A stretch of 64,000 nt of DNA, from NCBI RefSeq assembly GCF_023634865.1, contig NZ_JAMLJN010000002.1:186001-250000 (forward strand), written 5' to 3'. A program made the translations under genes and the position numbers. Below are positions 18,001 through 26,110 of the stretch, piece by piece. Origin of the DNA: Flavobacterium fragile. Lineage in GTDB: Bacteria; Bacteroidota; Bacteroidia; Flavobacteriales; Flavobacteriaceae. The notes under the pieces are model-generated. The model saw only the letters and a list, made by a program, of their open reading frames with translations, was not told the origin of the DNA and did not search any database. Position 1 is the first letter of the stretch; each line of letters opens with the position of its first letter.

Positions 18001-18403
18001 ACGAAGCTGCTTTTTGTTCGATAGAAGCCGCTAATAATTCCGAAGTTTGACTTTGATTGGCCAATTGTAAAAAGTTCAACAACTTGTCTTGCACTTCCGA
18101 AAAATGATTTCCTATGATTTCTGATGCTTGTTCGTAATTGATTCCTTGTTGTAATTTGAATAATTTAAACAGTGGAAAAGCGATGAATCGAATCAATAAA
18201 AACGATTCTACACCTACGAACAACCAGAACAAAATGGTTCTTCCTGAAGTGGATAACCATAAAAAGTATTCAATCAATAAGGTAAAAATGAAATACAACA
18301 AGCCCAACCCGATGAAAAGAATGACTCCTTTTATCAGTTCGTTGGTGTAAAATTTTTTGATAAACACTTCGAGCTTATCGAAAATAATGCTTTTTGCTTC
18401 CAA
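15089..18403 (-). CDS. DUF4175 family large membrane coiled-coil protein
   Basis: A 1104-residue protein. Two N-terminal transmembrane helices lie at about 20-48 and 55-78, with a third at about 153-170. A beta-rich periplasmic-looking region spans roughly 190-480. A very long Lys/Glu/Gln coiled coil covers about 485-760. A low-complexity Gly/Lys/Pro segment near 900-960 carries repeated PGEKPGDKPGEKSG. The layout fits DUF4175, a Bacteroidota family of unknown role. It is the first gene of a block with ybeY and mnmG. No enzymatic motif is seen. Confidence 0.8.
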   Translation of the reverse strand: MEAKSIIFDKLEVFIKKFYTNELIKGVILFIGLGLLYFIFTLLIEYFLWLSTSGRTILFWLFVGVESFLLIRFIAFPLFKLFKLQQGINYEQASEIIGNHFSEVQDKLLNFLQLANQSQTSELLAASIEQKAASLQPIPFSNAVNFAKNKKFLPYAIIPILLLILFFVTGNSEIISKSFTRVLNYETKFAPPAPFEFVVLNKSLTAQQNSDFVLQVKTQGKVMPENISIQIGDEEYFLQSTKPGVFEYTFSKLSKDVTFSLLANGLNSKEYQINVVDVPTIANFEMVLQYPSYLGKKSEIIQGTGNAVVPEGTVVNWRINALATDKVSFKSNNQVSVFANKENNFSLSRRISDNLSYEVITSNKNINEFEKLSYQIATIKDQYPTISVQIAPDSLKLKSKMMIGQVADDHGLSKLQVVFYPKGNPNAVRKANLAINKQAVDQFIYSFPNGLSIEQGVNYEYYFEVFDNDVVNNYKSTKSSVFLHYELTEEQKEDKQLQEQNENINSLEKSLQSQEKQLSELDKLQKMNKEKSTLDFKDQKKVEDFINRQKQQDEMMNEFTKKLTENLEEFNPKSQDKDKEELLRRLEEAEKQAEKNEKLLKELEELSKKLENDRLFDKADKLKQNAKNQQQNLEQLVELTKRFYVEKKAEQIADKLDKLAEKEDKLADDAKENSKENQDAINKEFEDIQKELQDLDKENKELKAPMDIPNDKNEQEDVKKDMEKASEELQKQNQQKAKPKQKSAAAKMKLMSQKMSQSMQSGNMEQMQEDAKLLRQILDNLLAFSFDEEGLIKTTNATQTRSLQLNKVLKKQQDLKLQFKHVDDSLFAVALRNPKITETILNEVGEIHYNLDKTLETLADNNIQKGASHQQYVLTSANRLADYLSNVQSEMNMEMQGQGSGKGKPKPGGGKGMQLPDIIKQQDGLGEKMKEGMKPGEKPGDKPGEKSGQGKQKAQSGENGEDGENGSEGNAGKVLEILKEQQQLRDALQKALEKEGMTGQGQSALNQMKEIEKLLINKGFKNETLQKMLNLKHELLKLEKAIQQQGEDTKRQSKSNDKNFNGTTTPLSKELKDYLNSVEILNRQSLPLQPNFNQKVQNYFKDND

Positions 18404-18555
18404 AATTGTTGATATACTGTTTATAACCGATAAAAATACAACATGTTTCTAGATTTGTCAATAGGTTTTTAGTGAAACTTAACATTTGTAGCTTTGGATT
18501 GTTAATAACCTAATTATTTTCTAAAATCTAAATTCTAACTTCTAAATTGGAATCG

Positions 18556-18563
18556 TATCTTTG
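18556..18563 (+). promoter_or_regulatory. Putative -7 promoter box of gltX
   Basis: TATCTTTG matches TAnnTTTG and lies 50 bases before the gltX ATG. The deduced leader contains dispersed hairpin copy 7. Confidence 0.5.
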
Positions 18564-18567
18564 CACA

Positions 18568-18594
18568 ACACTTCGACAAGCTCAGTGTGACAAT
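18568..18594 (+). repeat. Dispersed hairpin element, copy 7, in the gltX leader
   Basis: ACACT-N11-AGTGT-GACAA: a 5-bp stem with loop TCGACAAGCTC, then GACAA. It has the same architecture as the other copies but a different stem sequence, so the pairing is kept while the bases differ. Confidence 0.55.
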
Positions 18595-18613
18595 AAAGAA
18601 AAATAAAAATAAA

Positions 18614-20116
18614 ATGTCAAAACAAGTTAGAGTAAGATTTGCACCAAGTCCGACTGGACCCTTGCATATTGGTGGTGTTCGTACCGCTTTATTCAATTAT
18701 TTATTTGCCAAAAAACATGGTGGTACTTTCTATTTACGAATTGAAGATACCGATCAAACGCGTTTTGTACCAGGAGCAGAAGCTTATATTTTTGAAGCTT
18801 TAGAATGGTTAGGAATTGCGCCAGATGAAACTGTAGGAAAGAATGAAAAATTTGGACCTTATCGTCAAAGTGAACGTAAAGCAATGTACCAACAATATGC
18901 GGACCAATTAATTAATTCGGGTTGGGCATATTATGCTTTTGATACGGCTGAAAGTTTAGATGCGATGCGAAAAGAAGCTGAAGCCAATGGAAAAACGTTT
19001 ATTTATAATCATTCGGTAAGAGAGCAATTGGATAACTCGTTGACTGTTTCACGTGAAAAAGTGGAAGAAAGAATTGCAAATGGTGAGCATTATGTTATCC
19101 GTTTTAAAACACCTGTGAATGAAATTTTAGAATTAAAAGACATCATTCGTGGCGATATTAAATTTGATACGAATTTATTAGATGATAAAGTTTTATTCAA
19201 ATCGGATGGAATGCCAACCTATCACTTAGCGAATATTGTAGATGACCATTTGATGGAAACTTCACATGTAATTCGTGGTGAAGAATGGTTACCAAGTTTG
19301 CCTTTACATCATTTATTATATAAAGCTTTTGGTTGGAATGCACCTGAATTTGCGCATTTACCATTGATTTTAAAACCAATTGGAAACGGAAAATTATCAA
19401 AACGTGATGGTGATAAAATGGGATTCCCAGTATTTCCATTAGAGTGGAAAACAGAAGAAGGAATTTCATCTGGTTACAGAGAAAACGGATTTTTCCCAGA
19501 AGCGGTAATCAACTTTTTAGCCTTATTAGGTTGGAATGACGGAACCGAACAAGAGATTTTCTCATTGGAAGAATTAATAGAAAAATTTGACTTAAACCGC
19601 ATTCACAAAGCAGGAGCGAAGTTTGACCCTGAGAAAAACAAATGGTTCAATCATCAGTATTTACAAAAGCAAAGTGATGCAAGTTTAGCGGAAAGCTTTA
19701 AATCAATTTTAGATAAAAAAGGAATCTCTACAACGCTCGATTTGACAAAGATTGTAGGAATGATTAAAGAAAGAGCTAATTTCGTAACCGAATTTTGGGA
19801 TTTAGCCGATTATTTCTTTGAAGCACCAACAACTTACGACGAAAAAGCGGTTAAAAACTGGAAAGAAGAAACACCAGGTTTAATGCAACAAGTGATTTCT
19901 GAATTAAATAAAATAGAAGATTTTACTTCTGCTAACATCGAAACCTTATTAAAAGAGTGGATGACAGCCAACGAAATTGGAATGGGAAAAGTAATGCAAC
20001 CGCTTCGATTGAGTTTAGTAGGAGCTTTAAAAGGGCCTCATTTATTTGACATCATCGAAATGATAGGAAAAGCCGAAACGGTAAAAAGAATTGAAAAAGC
20101 GATTGCTAGTTTATAA
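18614..20116 (+). CDS. gltX: Glutamate--tRNA ligase
   Basis: A 500-residue class I synthetase charging tRNA-Glu. The ATP-binding HIGH variant is PLHIGGVRTAL (HIGG at 18-21), and the KMSKS-loop equivalent is KLSKRDGDKMGF near residue 260. The anticodon-binding C-terminal half is complete. I start it at ATG 18614 (MSKQVRVRFAPSPTGP). Extending upstream would include the dispersed hairpin element. It carries an internal near-parS sequence at 19045-19060 and ends before a strong terminator. Confidence 0.97.
   Translation: MSKQVRVRFAPSPTGPLHIGGVRTALFNYLFAKKHGGTFYLRIEDTDQTRFVPGAEAYIFEALEWLGIAPDETVGKNEKFGPYRQSERKAMYQQYADQLINSGWAYYAFDTAESLDAMRKEAEANGKTFIYNHSVREQLDNSLTVSREKVEERIANGEHYVIRFKTPVNEILELKDIIRGDIKFDTNLLDDKVLFKSDGMPTYHLANIVDDHLMETSHVIRGEEWLPSLPLHHLLYKAFGWNAPEFAHLPLILKPIGNGKLSKRDGDKMGFPVFPLEWKTEEGISSGYRENGFFPEAVINFLALLGWNDGTEQEIFSLEELIEKFDLNRIHKAGAKFDPEKNKWFNHQYLQKQSDASLAESFKSILDKKGISTTLDLTKIVGMIKERANFVTEFWDLADYFFEAPTTYDEKAVKNWKEETPGLMQQVISELNKIEDFTSANIETLLKEWMTANEIGMGKVMQPLRLSLVGALKGPHLFDIIEMIGKAETVKRIEKAIASL
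19045..19060. promoter_or_regulatory. parS-like sequence inside gltX (15 of 16)
   Basis: TGTTTCACGTGAAAAA differs from the consensus only at position 15 (A for C). It encodes part of TVSREKV in GltX. It may be a weak ParB site or chance. Confidence 0.4.
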
Positions 20117-20120
20117 AAGA

Positions 20121-20147
20121 AAAGCCCTGAAAATTCAGGGTTTTTTT
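20121..20147 (+). terminator. Intrinsic terminator of gltX
   Basis: The hairpin CCCTGA-AAAT-TCAGGG is followed by seven T residues and begins about 8 bases after the gltX stop codon. Confidence 0.85.
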
Positions 20148-20202
20148 GTAACTTTTCGAAATAAATAGCGTATAACTAATAATTTAACTTAAACTATAAA
20201 TT

Positions 20203-21180
20203 ATGGATTTTATTACATTTCCTTTTCTATTCATTGGACTAGTTGTCCTTTTTTCGTCATTCTTTACCGTAAAACAGCAAACTGTAGTAGTTGTAGAACG
20301 ATTTGGAAAATTTCAAAGCCTTAGAAATTCAGGTTTACAAATTAAAATTCCTGTGGTTGATAGAATTGCAGGTCGCGTTAATTTAAGAATTCAACAATTA
20401 GATGTTATCATCGAAACTAAAACGAAAGATAACGTATTCGTTAAAATGAAAGTTTCGGTACAGTTTAAAGTATTACAAGAAAAAGCATACGAAGCGTTTT
20501 ATAAATTAGAATATCCTCATGACCAAATTACATCGTATGTATTTGACGTAGTGCGTGCCGAAGTTCCAAAATTAAAATTAGATGATGTTTTCGAAAGAAA
20601 AGATGACATTGCAATTGCAGTAAAACGTGAGTTAAACGAAGCGATGACAACTTATGGTTATGACATCATCAACACGTTAATTACTGATATTGATCCAGAT
20701 ATTCAAGTTAAAAATGCTATGAACCGTATTAACGCGGCGGATCGTGAAAAAACAGCTGCAGAGTATGAAGCAGAAGCTGGAAGAATCAGAATTGTAGCAA
20801 AAGCTAAAGCTGAAGCAGAAAGTAAAAGACTTCAAGGTCAAGGTATTGCTGACCAAAGAAGAGAAATTGCTCGTGGTTTAGTGGAATCAGTTGATGTATT
20901 AAACAAAGTGGGAATTAATTCGCAAGAAGCTTCGGCTTTAATCGTAGTAACGCAACATTATGATACATTACAAGCAATTGGTGCTGATGCAAATAGTAAT
21001 TTAATTTTATTACCAAATTCACCTCAAGCGGGAAGTGATATGTTGAACAACATGGTAGCAAGTTTTACAGCAAGTAACCAAGTAGGGGAAGCTATGAAAA
21101 ATGCACACAAAACTAAAAAAGTAAATAAGAAAGATACTTCTGATGAAAATTTTGGAACTGAAAATTCAGAAGAGGCATAA
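20203..21180 (+). CDS. SPFH/band-7 domain protein (stomatin/QmcA-like)
   Basis: A 325-residue protein with one N-terminal membrane helix (about 3-22), then an SPFH domain from about 25 to 190 (VVVERFGKFQSLRNSGLQIKIP, then VFVKMKVSVQFKVL). An Ala/Glu/Lys helical region (about 180-230) with EAEAGRIRIVAKAKAEAE mediates oligomerisation in relatives. The C-terminus is polar and acidic. Relatives form large membrane-associated rings or microdomains and often partner an NfeD protein, but none is adjacent. Its own terminator follows. Confidence 0.9.
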   Translation: MDFITFPFLFIGLVVLFSSFFTVKQQTVVVVERFGKFQSLRNSGLQIKIPVVDRIAGRVNLRIQQLDVIIETKTKDNVFVKMKVSVQFKVLQEKAYEAFYKLEYPHDQITSYVFDVVRAEVPKLKLDDVFERKDDIAIAVKRELNEAMTTYGYDIINTLITDIDPDIQVKNAMNRINAADREKTAAEYEAEAGRIRIVAKAKAEAESKRLQGQGIADQRREIARGLVESVDVLNKVGINSQEASALIVVTQHYDTLQAIGADANSNLILLPNSPQAGSDMLNNMVASFTASNQVGEAMKNAHKTKKVNKKDTSDENFGTENSEEA

Positions 21181-21212
21181 TTTCGAAACCTAAATTTTTT
21201 AGCATAGAAAAC

Positions 21213-21245
21213 AAAAACCATCAATTTTTAATTGGTGGTTTTTTT
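21213..21245 (+). terminator. Intrinsic terminator of the SPFH gene
   Basis: An 11-bp hairpin AAACCATCAAT / ATTGGTGGTTT (one G-T pair) with a short T-rich loop, followed by a T run. Confidence 0.8.
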
Positions 21246-21544
21246 ATAACCAAATGTTAGTAATTTATAATTTTAGTGATATTTTTTGAAGTACTTATCC
21301 AAAAAAAGAAAAATCGAGAACTTTTTAGATCAAAAATTAAAATAAAGCGATTTCTGATACTTTTAACACTAAAGATGTAAAAACACTTTAGCTAAAAAAG
21401 TTTTTTTCTTAAAATTAATTTATGAAAGTCACTTTTTTAAGTTTTTAGTTATTAAATATTTTGTTTTAATAGTTTTTAATAATAATAGTAAATATAGATT
21501 GAAAAATAAAAAATCATCATAAAAAATAATTTTTTAATAATTAA

Positions 21545-21580
21545 GCATAAAAAAACCTGCAATGAAAATTTTGCAGGTTT
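21545..21580 (-). terminator. Intrinsic terminator of glnS
   Basis: The hairpin AAACCTGCAA / TTGCAGGTTT is followed on the minus strand by a T run. It lies about 54 bases past the glnS stop, beyond dispersed hairpin copy 8. Confidence 0.75.
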
Positions 21581-21594
21581 ACCTTATTTAAAAA

Positions 21595-21618
21595 ATCTCG
21601 ACTTCGCTCGATTTGACA
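21595..21618 (+). repeat. Dispersed hairpin element, copy 8 (divergent)
   Basis: TCGA-CTTCGC-TCGA lies in the sequence ATCTCGACTTCGCTCGAT and is followed by TTGACAAA. The short stem and GACAAA tail match the family layout, but the stem sequence is unrelated to copies 1-6. Confidence 0.45.
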
Positions 21619-21633
21619 AAAATCGAGAAATTT

Positions 21634-23316
21634 TTATTGTTCTGAAATTTTTGCCCAAGTATCTCTCAAACCAACTGTTTTGTTGAAAACTAATTTTTCA
21701 GCATTTGAATCTCTATCCACACAGAAATATCCTAAACGTTGAAATTGAAAATGATCTAATTCTTTTGAGGTAACTAAACTTGGTTCCACATAACCTGTAA
21801 TTACTTTTAATGAATTTGGATTGATATATTCTTTAAAATTAACTTCTTTATCTTTATCTGGACTTTCGTTTGTGAATAATCTGTCATAAATTCGAACTTC
21901 CGCTTCTTTTGCATGAGGAATTGAAACCCAATGAATCGTTCCTTTTACTTTTCTTTGACTCGCTTCTGTTCCACTTCCTGATTTAGAATCTACGTCGTAA
22001 GTAGCGTGAATTTCGGTAATATTTCCGTTTTCGTCTTTTATAACTGATTCTCCTTTAATAATATACGCGTTTTTCAAACGAACTTCTGTTCCTAAAGTCA
22101 AACGGAAAAATTTCTTGTGTGCTTCTTCTTGAAAATCTTCTCTTTCGATATATAATTCTTTAGAAAACGGAACTTTTCTGTAAGTCATTACTTCTTCTTC
22201 TGGATTATTTTCAGCGTCTAACCATTCTTCTTGTCCTTCTGGATAATTCGTAATTACTAATTTCACAGGATCTAAAACCGCCATTACACGAGGTGCAATT
22301 TTGTTCAAATCTTCACGAACACAAAATTCTAAAAGTGAAACATCAATCAAATTATCACGTTTTGCAATTCCAATAGTTTTAGCAAAATTACGGATAGAAG
22401 CAGGTGTGTAACCGCGTCTTCTCATACCCGAAATAGTTGACATCCTTGGGTCATCCCAACCTGTAACATGCTTTTCTTCAACTAATTGTAATAATTTACG
22501 TTTTGAAACTACGGTATGCGATAAATTTCTGCGCGCAAATTCTCTTTGCTTTGGACGTACTTTTGAATTGTCGTAAATATTATCTAAAAACCAATCATAC
22601 AGTTCACGATGGGGCAAGAATTCTAACGTACACAACGAATGAGAAATTTGCTCTAAATAATCACTTTCGCCATGTGCCCAATCGTACATTGGATAAATAC
22701 ACCAATCATTTCCAGTTCTGTGGTGATGCGCATGCATAATACGGTACATGATTGGATCACGCATTAACATATTAGGAGACGCCATATCGATTTTAGCACG
22801 TAAAACATAACTTCCATTTGGAAATTCTCCATTTTTCATTCTTTCGAATAAATCTAGATTTTCGTCGACAGAACGATCTCTATTAGGACTATTTGTGCCA
22901 GGTTGAGTTGGAGTTCCCTTTTGTTTTGCCATCTCTTCCGATGACTGATTATCCACATAAGCTTTTCCTTTTTGGATTAAAACTACTGCCCAATCATACA
23001 ATTGTTGGAAATAATCAGAAGCATAACATTCTTTATCCCATTTAAATCCTAACCATTCCACATCGCGCTTGATAGCATCAACATATTCCTGCTCTTCTTT
23101 AGATGGGTTGGTATCGTCAAAACGAAGGTTAACTGGAGCATTATAATCAATTCCTAAACCAAAATTTAAACATATAGCACTTGCGTGACCTACATGCAAA
23201 TATCCATTTGGTTCTGGTGGAAAACGAAAACGTAATTTATCTGCTGACAAACCATTTTTTAAATCTTCTTCAATGATTTGTTCTATAAAATTCAATGATT
23301 TTTCTTCTGTTGACAT
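21634..23316 (-). CDS. glnS: Glutamine--tRNA ligase
   Basis: A 560-residue class I synthetase charging tRNA-Gln directly. HVGH is at residues 41-44 ([15 protein letters not shown]), the KMSKS equivalent is VVSKRKL at 269-275, and a C-terminal anticodon-binding beta-barrel follows. Length equals E. coli GlnRS, without a YqeY extension. Having both GltX and GlnRS implies direct glutaminylation. The promoter box TATCTTTG lies 18 bases upstream. Confidence 0.97.
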   Translation of the reverse strand: MSTEEKSLNFIEQIIEEDLKNGLSADKLRFRFPPEPNGYLHVGHASAICLNFGLGIDYNAPVNLRFDDTNPSKEEQEYVDAIKRDVEWLGFKWDKECYASDYFQQLYDWAVVLIQKGKAYVDNQSSEEMAKQKGTPTQPGTNSPNRDRSVDENLDLFERMKNGEFPNGSYVLRAKIDMASPNMLMRDPIMYRIMHAHHHRTGNDWCIYPMYDWAHGESDYLEQISHSLCTLEFLPHRELYDWFLDNIYDNSKVRPKQREFARRNLSHTVVSKRKLLQLVEEKHVTGWDDPRMSTISGMRRRGYTPASIRNFAKTIGIAKRDNLIDVSLLEFCVREDLNKIAPRVMAVLDPVKLVITNYPEGQEEWLDAENNPEEEVMTYRKVPFSKELYIEREDFQEEAHKKFFRLTLGTEVRLKNAYIIKGESVIKDENGNITEIHATYDVDSKSGSGTEASQRKVKGTIHWVSIPHAKEAEVRIYDRLFTNESPDKDKEVNFKEYINPNSLKVITGYVEPSLVTSKELDHFQFQRLGYFCVDRDSNAEKLVFNKTVGLRDTWAKISEQ

Positions 23317-23333
23317 AGTATCAAAAATTTATG

Positions 23334-23341
23334 CAAAGATA
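23334..23341 (-). promoter_or_regulatory. Putative -7 promoter box of glnS
   Basis: The minus strand reads TATCTTTG, 18 bases before the glnS ATG. Confidence 0.55.
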
Positions 23342-23384
23342 GAAAATGTTTCAGGTTTCAAGTTTAAAAGTTTCAAGTTTTATG

Positions 23385-23392
23385 TAACTTTG
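23385..23392 (+). promoter_or_regulatory. Putative -7 promoter box of folB
   Basis: TAACTTTG matches TAnnTTTG, 55 bases before the folB ATG. It sits among repeated TTTCAAGTTT / AAACTTGAAA-type sequences. Confidence 0.4.
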
Positions 23393-23447
23393 AAGAAAGA
23401 AAAACAACTTGAAACCTAAAAAACTTCAAACTAGAAATTAAAATGAT

Positions 23448-23807
23448 ATGGGAACTATAAAATTAAATAATATAAGAACTTTTTCTTACCACGGATGCTT
23501 AATAGAAGAAGCTAAAATTGGTTCAGATTACCGAGTAGATTTAGAGATTAAAACCGATTTACGCAAATCAGCTCAAACAGATGAATTAGCAGATACTGTT
23601 GATTATGTACATTTAAACAAAATTGTGGTGGAAGAAATGGCTATTCGTTCAAAATTATTAGAACATGTAGCCCAACGCATTATCGTACGCATCTTTACTG
23701 AAATTCCGTCAATTTCTCGAATAAAATTAGCTGTTTCTAAATTAAATCCGCCTATTGGTGGTGATGTAGAAGCAGTTACAATTGAAATGGAAGAGTTTAG
23801 AAATTAA
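23448..23807 (+). CDS. folB: Dihydroneopterin aldolase
   Basis: A 119-residue enzyme of tetrahydrofolate biosynthesis that cleaves 7,8-dihydroneopterin to 6-hydroxymethyl-dihydropterin and glycolaldehyde. The catalytic-region motif is FSYHGCLIEEAKIGSDY, the substrate-binding Glu is in LLEHVAQRI, and KLNPPIGG is the conserved end motif with catalytic Lys. Length is standard. Its last codons form one arm of the transcription terminator. It is convergent with the sulfatase gene 13 bases downstream. Confidence 0.95.
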   Translation: MGTIKLNNIRTFSYHGCLIEEAKIGSDYRVDLEIKTDLRKSAQTDELADTVDYVHLNKIVVEEMAIRSKLLEHVAQRIIVRIFTEIPSISRIKLAVSKLNPPIGGDVEAVTIEMEEFRN

Positions 23808-23822
23808 CTCTTCCATTTTTTT
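23789..23822 (+). terminator. Terminator overlapping the end of folB
   Basis: A perfect 9-bp stem GGAAGAGTT / AACTCTTCC is followed by a T run. The 5' arm and loop are the last folB codons, and the stop codon lies at the loop/3'-arm junction. Confidence 0.75.
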
Positions 23823-25740
23823 AATCTATTTTATACACTCTTTTTTTGTATAAATTACTCGATGCCACAATATGAGCAAGAGCGTCTTTAGCTAATTCTT
23901 CATTCAAAGCAACTGGAACTAATTCAGTGTCACTTTTTACTTTAAACTGCAATGGTTTTGCGTTTGGATTTAAGATAACAATATCATCTTCCACTCTAAA
24001 AGCATAGGTTTCATGGAATAACATAATGGTTCTTCCTTTAGTTTCTTTTGGTAGTTTTAATAAGTTTCTTCCTGGCATTGGCGTTTTAGTGGTGATACCT
24101 GATAAAGCTAAAACGGTTGATGGAATATCCATTTGACTTGCTAAATTATCGTAAGTAATTCCTTTCTCCACATTTGGTGCAATGATTAAAGCTGGAATGT
24201 GAAATTTATTTACCGGAACTAAATTTTTACCATACGTTCTAGTATTATGATCGGCAATGACAACAAAAATAGTGTTCTTATAATATGCTTCTTTTTTAGC
24301 CAATTCGAAAAATTTTCCAATTGAAAAATCGGCATATTTCATCGCATTATGAACAGTATTTTTAGGTTGTTCGTAAAGTTGAATTCTACCATCAGGAAAT
24401 TCAAATGGCTCGTGATTTGAAGTAGAAAACATCAACGAAAAAAACGGTTTATTTCCAAGATTTTTATAGTATTCATTGGCTTTTACGGCTAAATCTTCAT
24501 CTGAGTAACCCCAAGTTCCTTTCATGGCATATTTTTTTCCATCACTATCAAAATCGGTTTCATCGATGATATTTTTGAAACCATTTCCATTGAAAAAAGA
24601 AGCCATATTATCAAAATTTGCCATTCCGCCATAAATGAAACTCGTATCGTAATTTTGACGACCAAAAGCATCTGCTAGCGTAAAAAATCCTTGTTGTGAA
24701 CCGCCTAATTTTACAATACTTTCTGATGGATTAGGTAAAAATCCAGCCGTAACTTGCTCAATTCCTCTTACACTTCGAGTTCCAGTACAATATAAATTGG
24801 TAAATAATAACCCTTCTTTTGATAATTTATCTAATTCAGGTGTTAAGGGTAAACCGTTTAAACATCCAACATATTCGGCTCCTAAACTTTCTTGTAAAAA
24901 GATGACCACGTTATATTTTGGTTGTGGAGCATGCGGTTTTTGAAGATGTAAAAAAGGAACTTCACCTGGAACAAATTCGGTAACATCCATGTATTTTTTT
25001 ACGCGAGTGTAGGCTTCTAATTCATCCATTTTACCGTATTTCTTAACATCACCTTCATTCTTCATCGAATAAGCTGCAAATGCAACCGTGTAAAGCGAAT
25101 TTAATCCTAATGAGTTTGTCATTTGATCGGAACAAAAAATGGCATTACTAGCATTTATAGGACGTTTTGAAGTTAAACTTCCACGAGCACCCCAAAACAA
25201 GAAAAAAACAACAACTAAAAACAAAGGTAATTTAGTTTTATAGTTACTTTCTTGAGGATAAAATATTTTTTTACCATGTTTAAAAGCAAAAAACAAGGCA
25301 ATTCCAAGTAAAATAATGGTGATGATTAAAGAAGGTAAATAACTTTTTAAAAGCGTTCCTACTACTTCTTTAGGATAAATTAAATAATCTAAAAATAAGC
25401 GATTTGGACGTGTATCGTATTGATTGATAAAATCTAATGTTGATAATTCCATTAACAGAAACAAAAACAAGAAGAAGATAAAGTAAAAGTTGAAGAACTT
25501 TTTAAATAATTTTAAAACCGAATCGGGAAGTAATGAAATTAAAACAGTAGGTAAAAATGCGATGTAACTCATTAAAATTAAATCGAAACGAAGACCAATT
25601 AAAAACAATTGTCCGTAGTTTGGATTCTCCACAACGCGATCTTTAAACACAAAAAATAAAAGAATTCTACTAATAGTGGTTATACACAAACCAATTAAAA
25701 AAAAACTAAATATAGGTTTTAAGTAACGTAAATTCTTCAT
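23821..25740 (-). CDS. LTA synthase family sulfatase-fold membrane protein
   Basis: A 639-residue inner-membrane protein. Five hydrophobic helices lie in residues 1-190 (about 8-31, 45-70, 83-101, 134-152 and 171-185). An extracytoplasmic sulfatase/phosphatase domain follows: Glu284 in VVIFLQESLG, the Thr nucleophile in CTGTRSVRGIE (319 or 321), IVVIADHNTR with metal-binding Asp-His, and HIPALIIAP. Gram-negative relatives are probably phosphoglycerol- or phosphoethanolamine-type transferases acting on envelope glycans or lipids, not true teichoic acid synthases. The substrate is unknown. Confidence 0.87.
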   Translation of the reverse strand: MKNLRYLKPIFSFFLIGLCITTISRILLFFVFKDRVVENPNYGQLFLIGLRFDLILMSYIAFLPTVLISLLPDSVLKLFKKFFNFYFIFFLFLFLLMELSTLDFINQYDTRPNRLFLDYLIYPKEVVGTLLKSYLPSLIITIILLGIALFFAFKHGKKIFYPQESNYKTKLPLFLVVVFFLFWGARGSLTSKRPINASNAIFCSDQMTNSLGLNSLYTVAFAAYSMKNEGDVKKYGKMDELEAYTRVKKYMDVTEFVPGEVPFLHLQKPHAPQPKYNVVIFLQESLGAEYVGCLNGLPLTPELDKLSKEGLLFTNLYCTGTRSVRGIEQVTAGFLPNPSESIVKLGGSQQGFFTLADAFGRQNYDTSFIYGGMANFDNMASFFNGNGFKNIIDETDFDSDGKKYAMKGTWGYSDEDLAVKANEYYKNLGNKPFFSLMFSTSNHEPFEFPDGRIQLYEQPKNTVHNAMKYADFSIGKFFELAKKEAYYKNTIFVVIADHNTRTYGKNLVPVNKFHIPALIIAPNVEKGITYDNLASQMDIPSTVLALSGITTKTPMPGRNLLKLPKETKGRTIMLFHETYAFRVEDDIVILNPNAKPLQFKVKSDTELVPVALNEELAKDALAHIVASSNLYKKRVYKID

Positions 25741-25764
25741 AATTAATCAACTATTTGTTTTGAA

Positions 25765-25772
25765 CAAAATTA
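25765..25772 (-). promoter_or_regulatory. Putative -7 promoter box of the LTA-synthase-like gene
   Basis: The minus strand reads TAATTTTG, 25 bases before the ATG. Confidence 0.45.
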
Positions 25773-25816
25773 AACTTTAAAACTAAATATTTGTACTTAA
25801 TAAATGCTTAATATTT

Positions 25817-25846
25817 TTGGAAAAGAAGAAATAAAATGTAAATTTG
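25817..25846 (+). promoter_or_regulatory. Promoter of tRNA-Cys (-33 and -7 elements)
   Basis: TTG at 25817-25819, 19 bases, then TAAATTTG at 25839-25846. This is the best match to the Bacteroidota consensus TTG-N17-23-TAnnTTTG in the window. The tRNA starts 17 bases downstream. Confidence 0.7.
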
Positions 25847-25862
25847 CAGTCCGTTCAACAAT

Positions 25863-25933
25863 GGCGTCGTGGCCGAGCGGCTAGGCAGCGGTCTGCAAAA
25901 CCGTCTACCCCGGTTCGAATCCGGGCGATGCCT
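25863..25933 (+). tRNA. tRNA-Cys (anticodon GCA)
   Basis: A 71-base cloverleaf. The acceptor arms GGCGTCG and CGATGCC pair with one G-U. The anticodon loop CTGCAAA gives GCA for cysteine. The T arm CCCCGG-TTCGAAT-CCGGG is present, and the discriminator base is T, as usual for tRNA-Cys. CCA is not encoded. It stands alone, with its own promoter, and is followed by three tandem terminator-like repeats. Confidence 0.96.
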
Positions 25934-25936
25934 CTA

Positions 25937-25967
25937 AAACCTTCTAAGAAATTAGGAGGTTTTTTTA
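25937..25967 (+). terminator. tRNA-Cys terminator, first copy
   Basis: AACCTTCTAA-GAAA-TTAGGAGGTT followed by T7. Confidence 0.85.
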
Positions 25968-26025
25968 TGGGATAATTTTTAGAAAAAATTAATTAAAAGA
26001 TATATTGAATCTGGGTGATGCCTCT

Positions 26026-26058
26026 AAAGAGTTACTAGAAATAATAGCTCTTTTTTTA
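26026..26058 (+). terminator. tRNA-Cys terminator, second copy
   Basis: The arms AAAGAGTTACTA and TAATAGCTCTTT enclose a GAAA loop (one C-A mismatch, one G-T pair), followed by a T run. The arm sequence differs from copy 1, but the hairpin is kept. Confidence 0.75.
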
Positions 26059-26110
26059 TGTAATAATTTTTAGGAAAAATTAATTAAAGATATTTCGGGC
26101 GATGCCTCAA

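Larger units (their letters stand above)
21181..21633. other. Intergenic region, very AT-rich, between convergent genes
   Basis: This 453-base stretch separates the SPFH gene from the end of glnS. It holds two terminators, one for each gene, and one dispersed hairpin copy near 21595-21618. The middle (about 21250-21540) is almost all A and T. I see no ORF, tRNA or other structured RNA in it. Confidence 0.6.

Noticed and set aside
18587-18613. Upstream start for gltX
   Set aside because: It would translate dispersed hairpin copy 7. The conserved protein begins at MSKQVRVRFAPSPTGP.
21250-21540. Small RNA or second origin in the AT-rich gap after the SPFH gene
   Set aside because: No DnaA-like boxes, no stable GC-containing hairpins besides the two terminators, and it lies between convergent genes.
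26013-26110. Second and third tRNA genes after tRNA-Cys
   Set aside because: Only the T-loop/acceptor 3' part is repeated. There is no anticodon arm or 5' acceptor strand, so they cannot fold as tRNAs.
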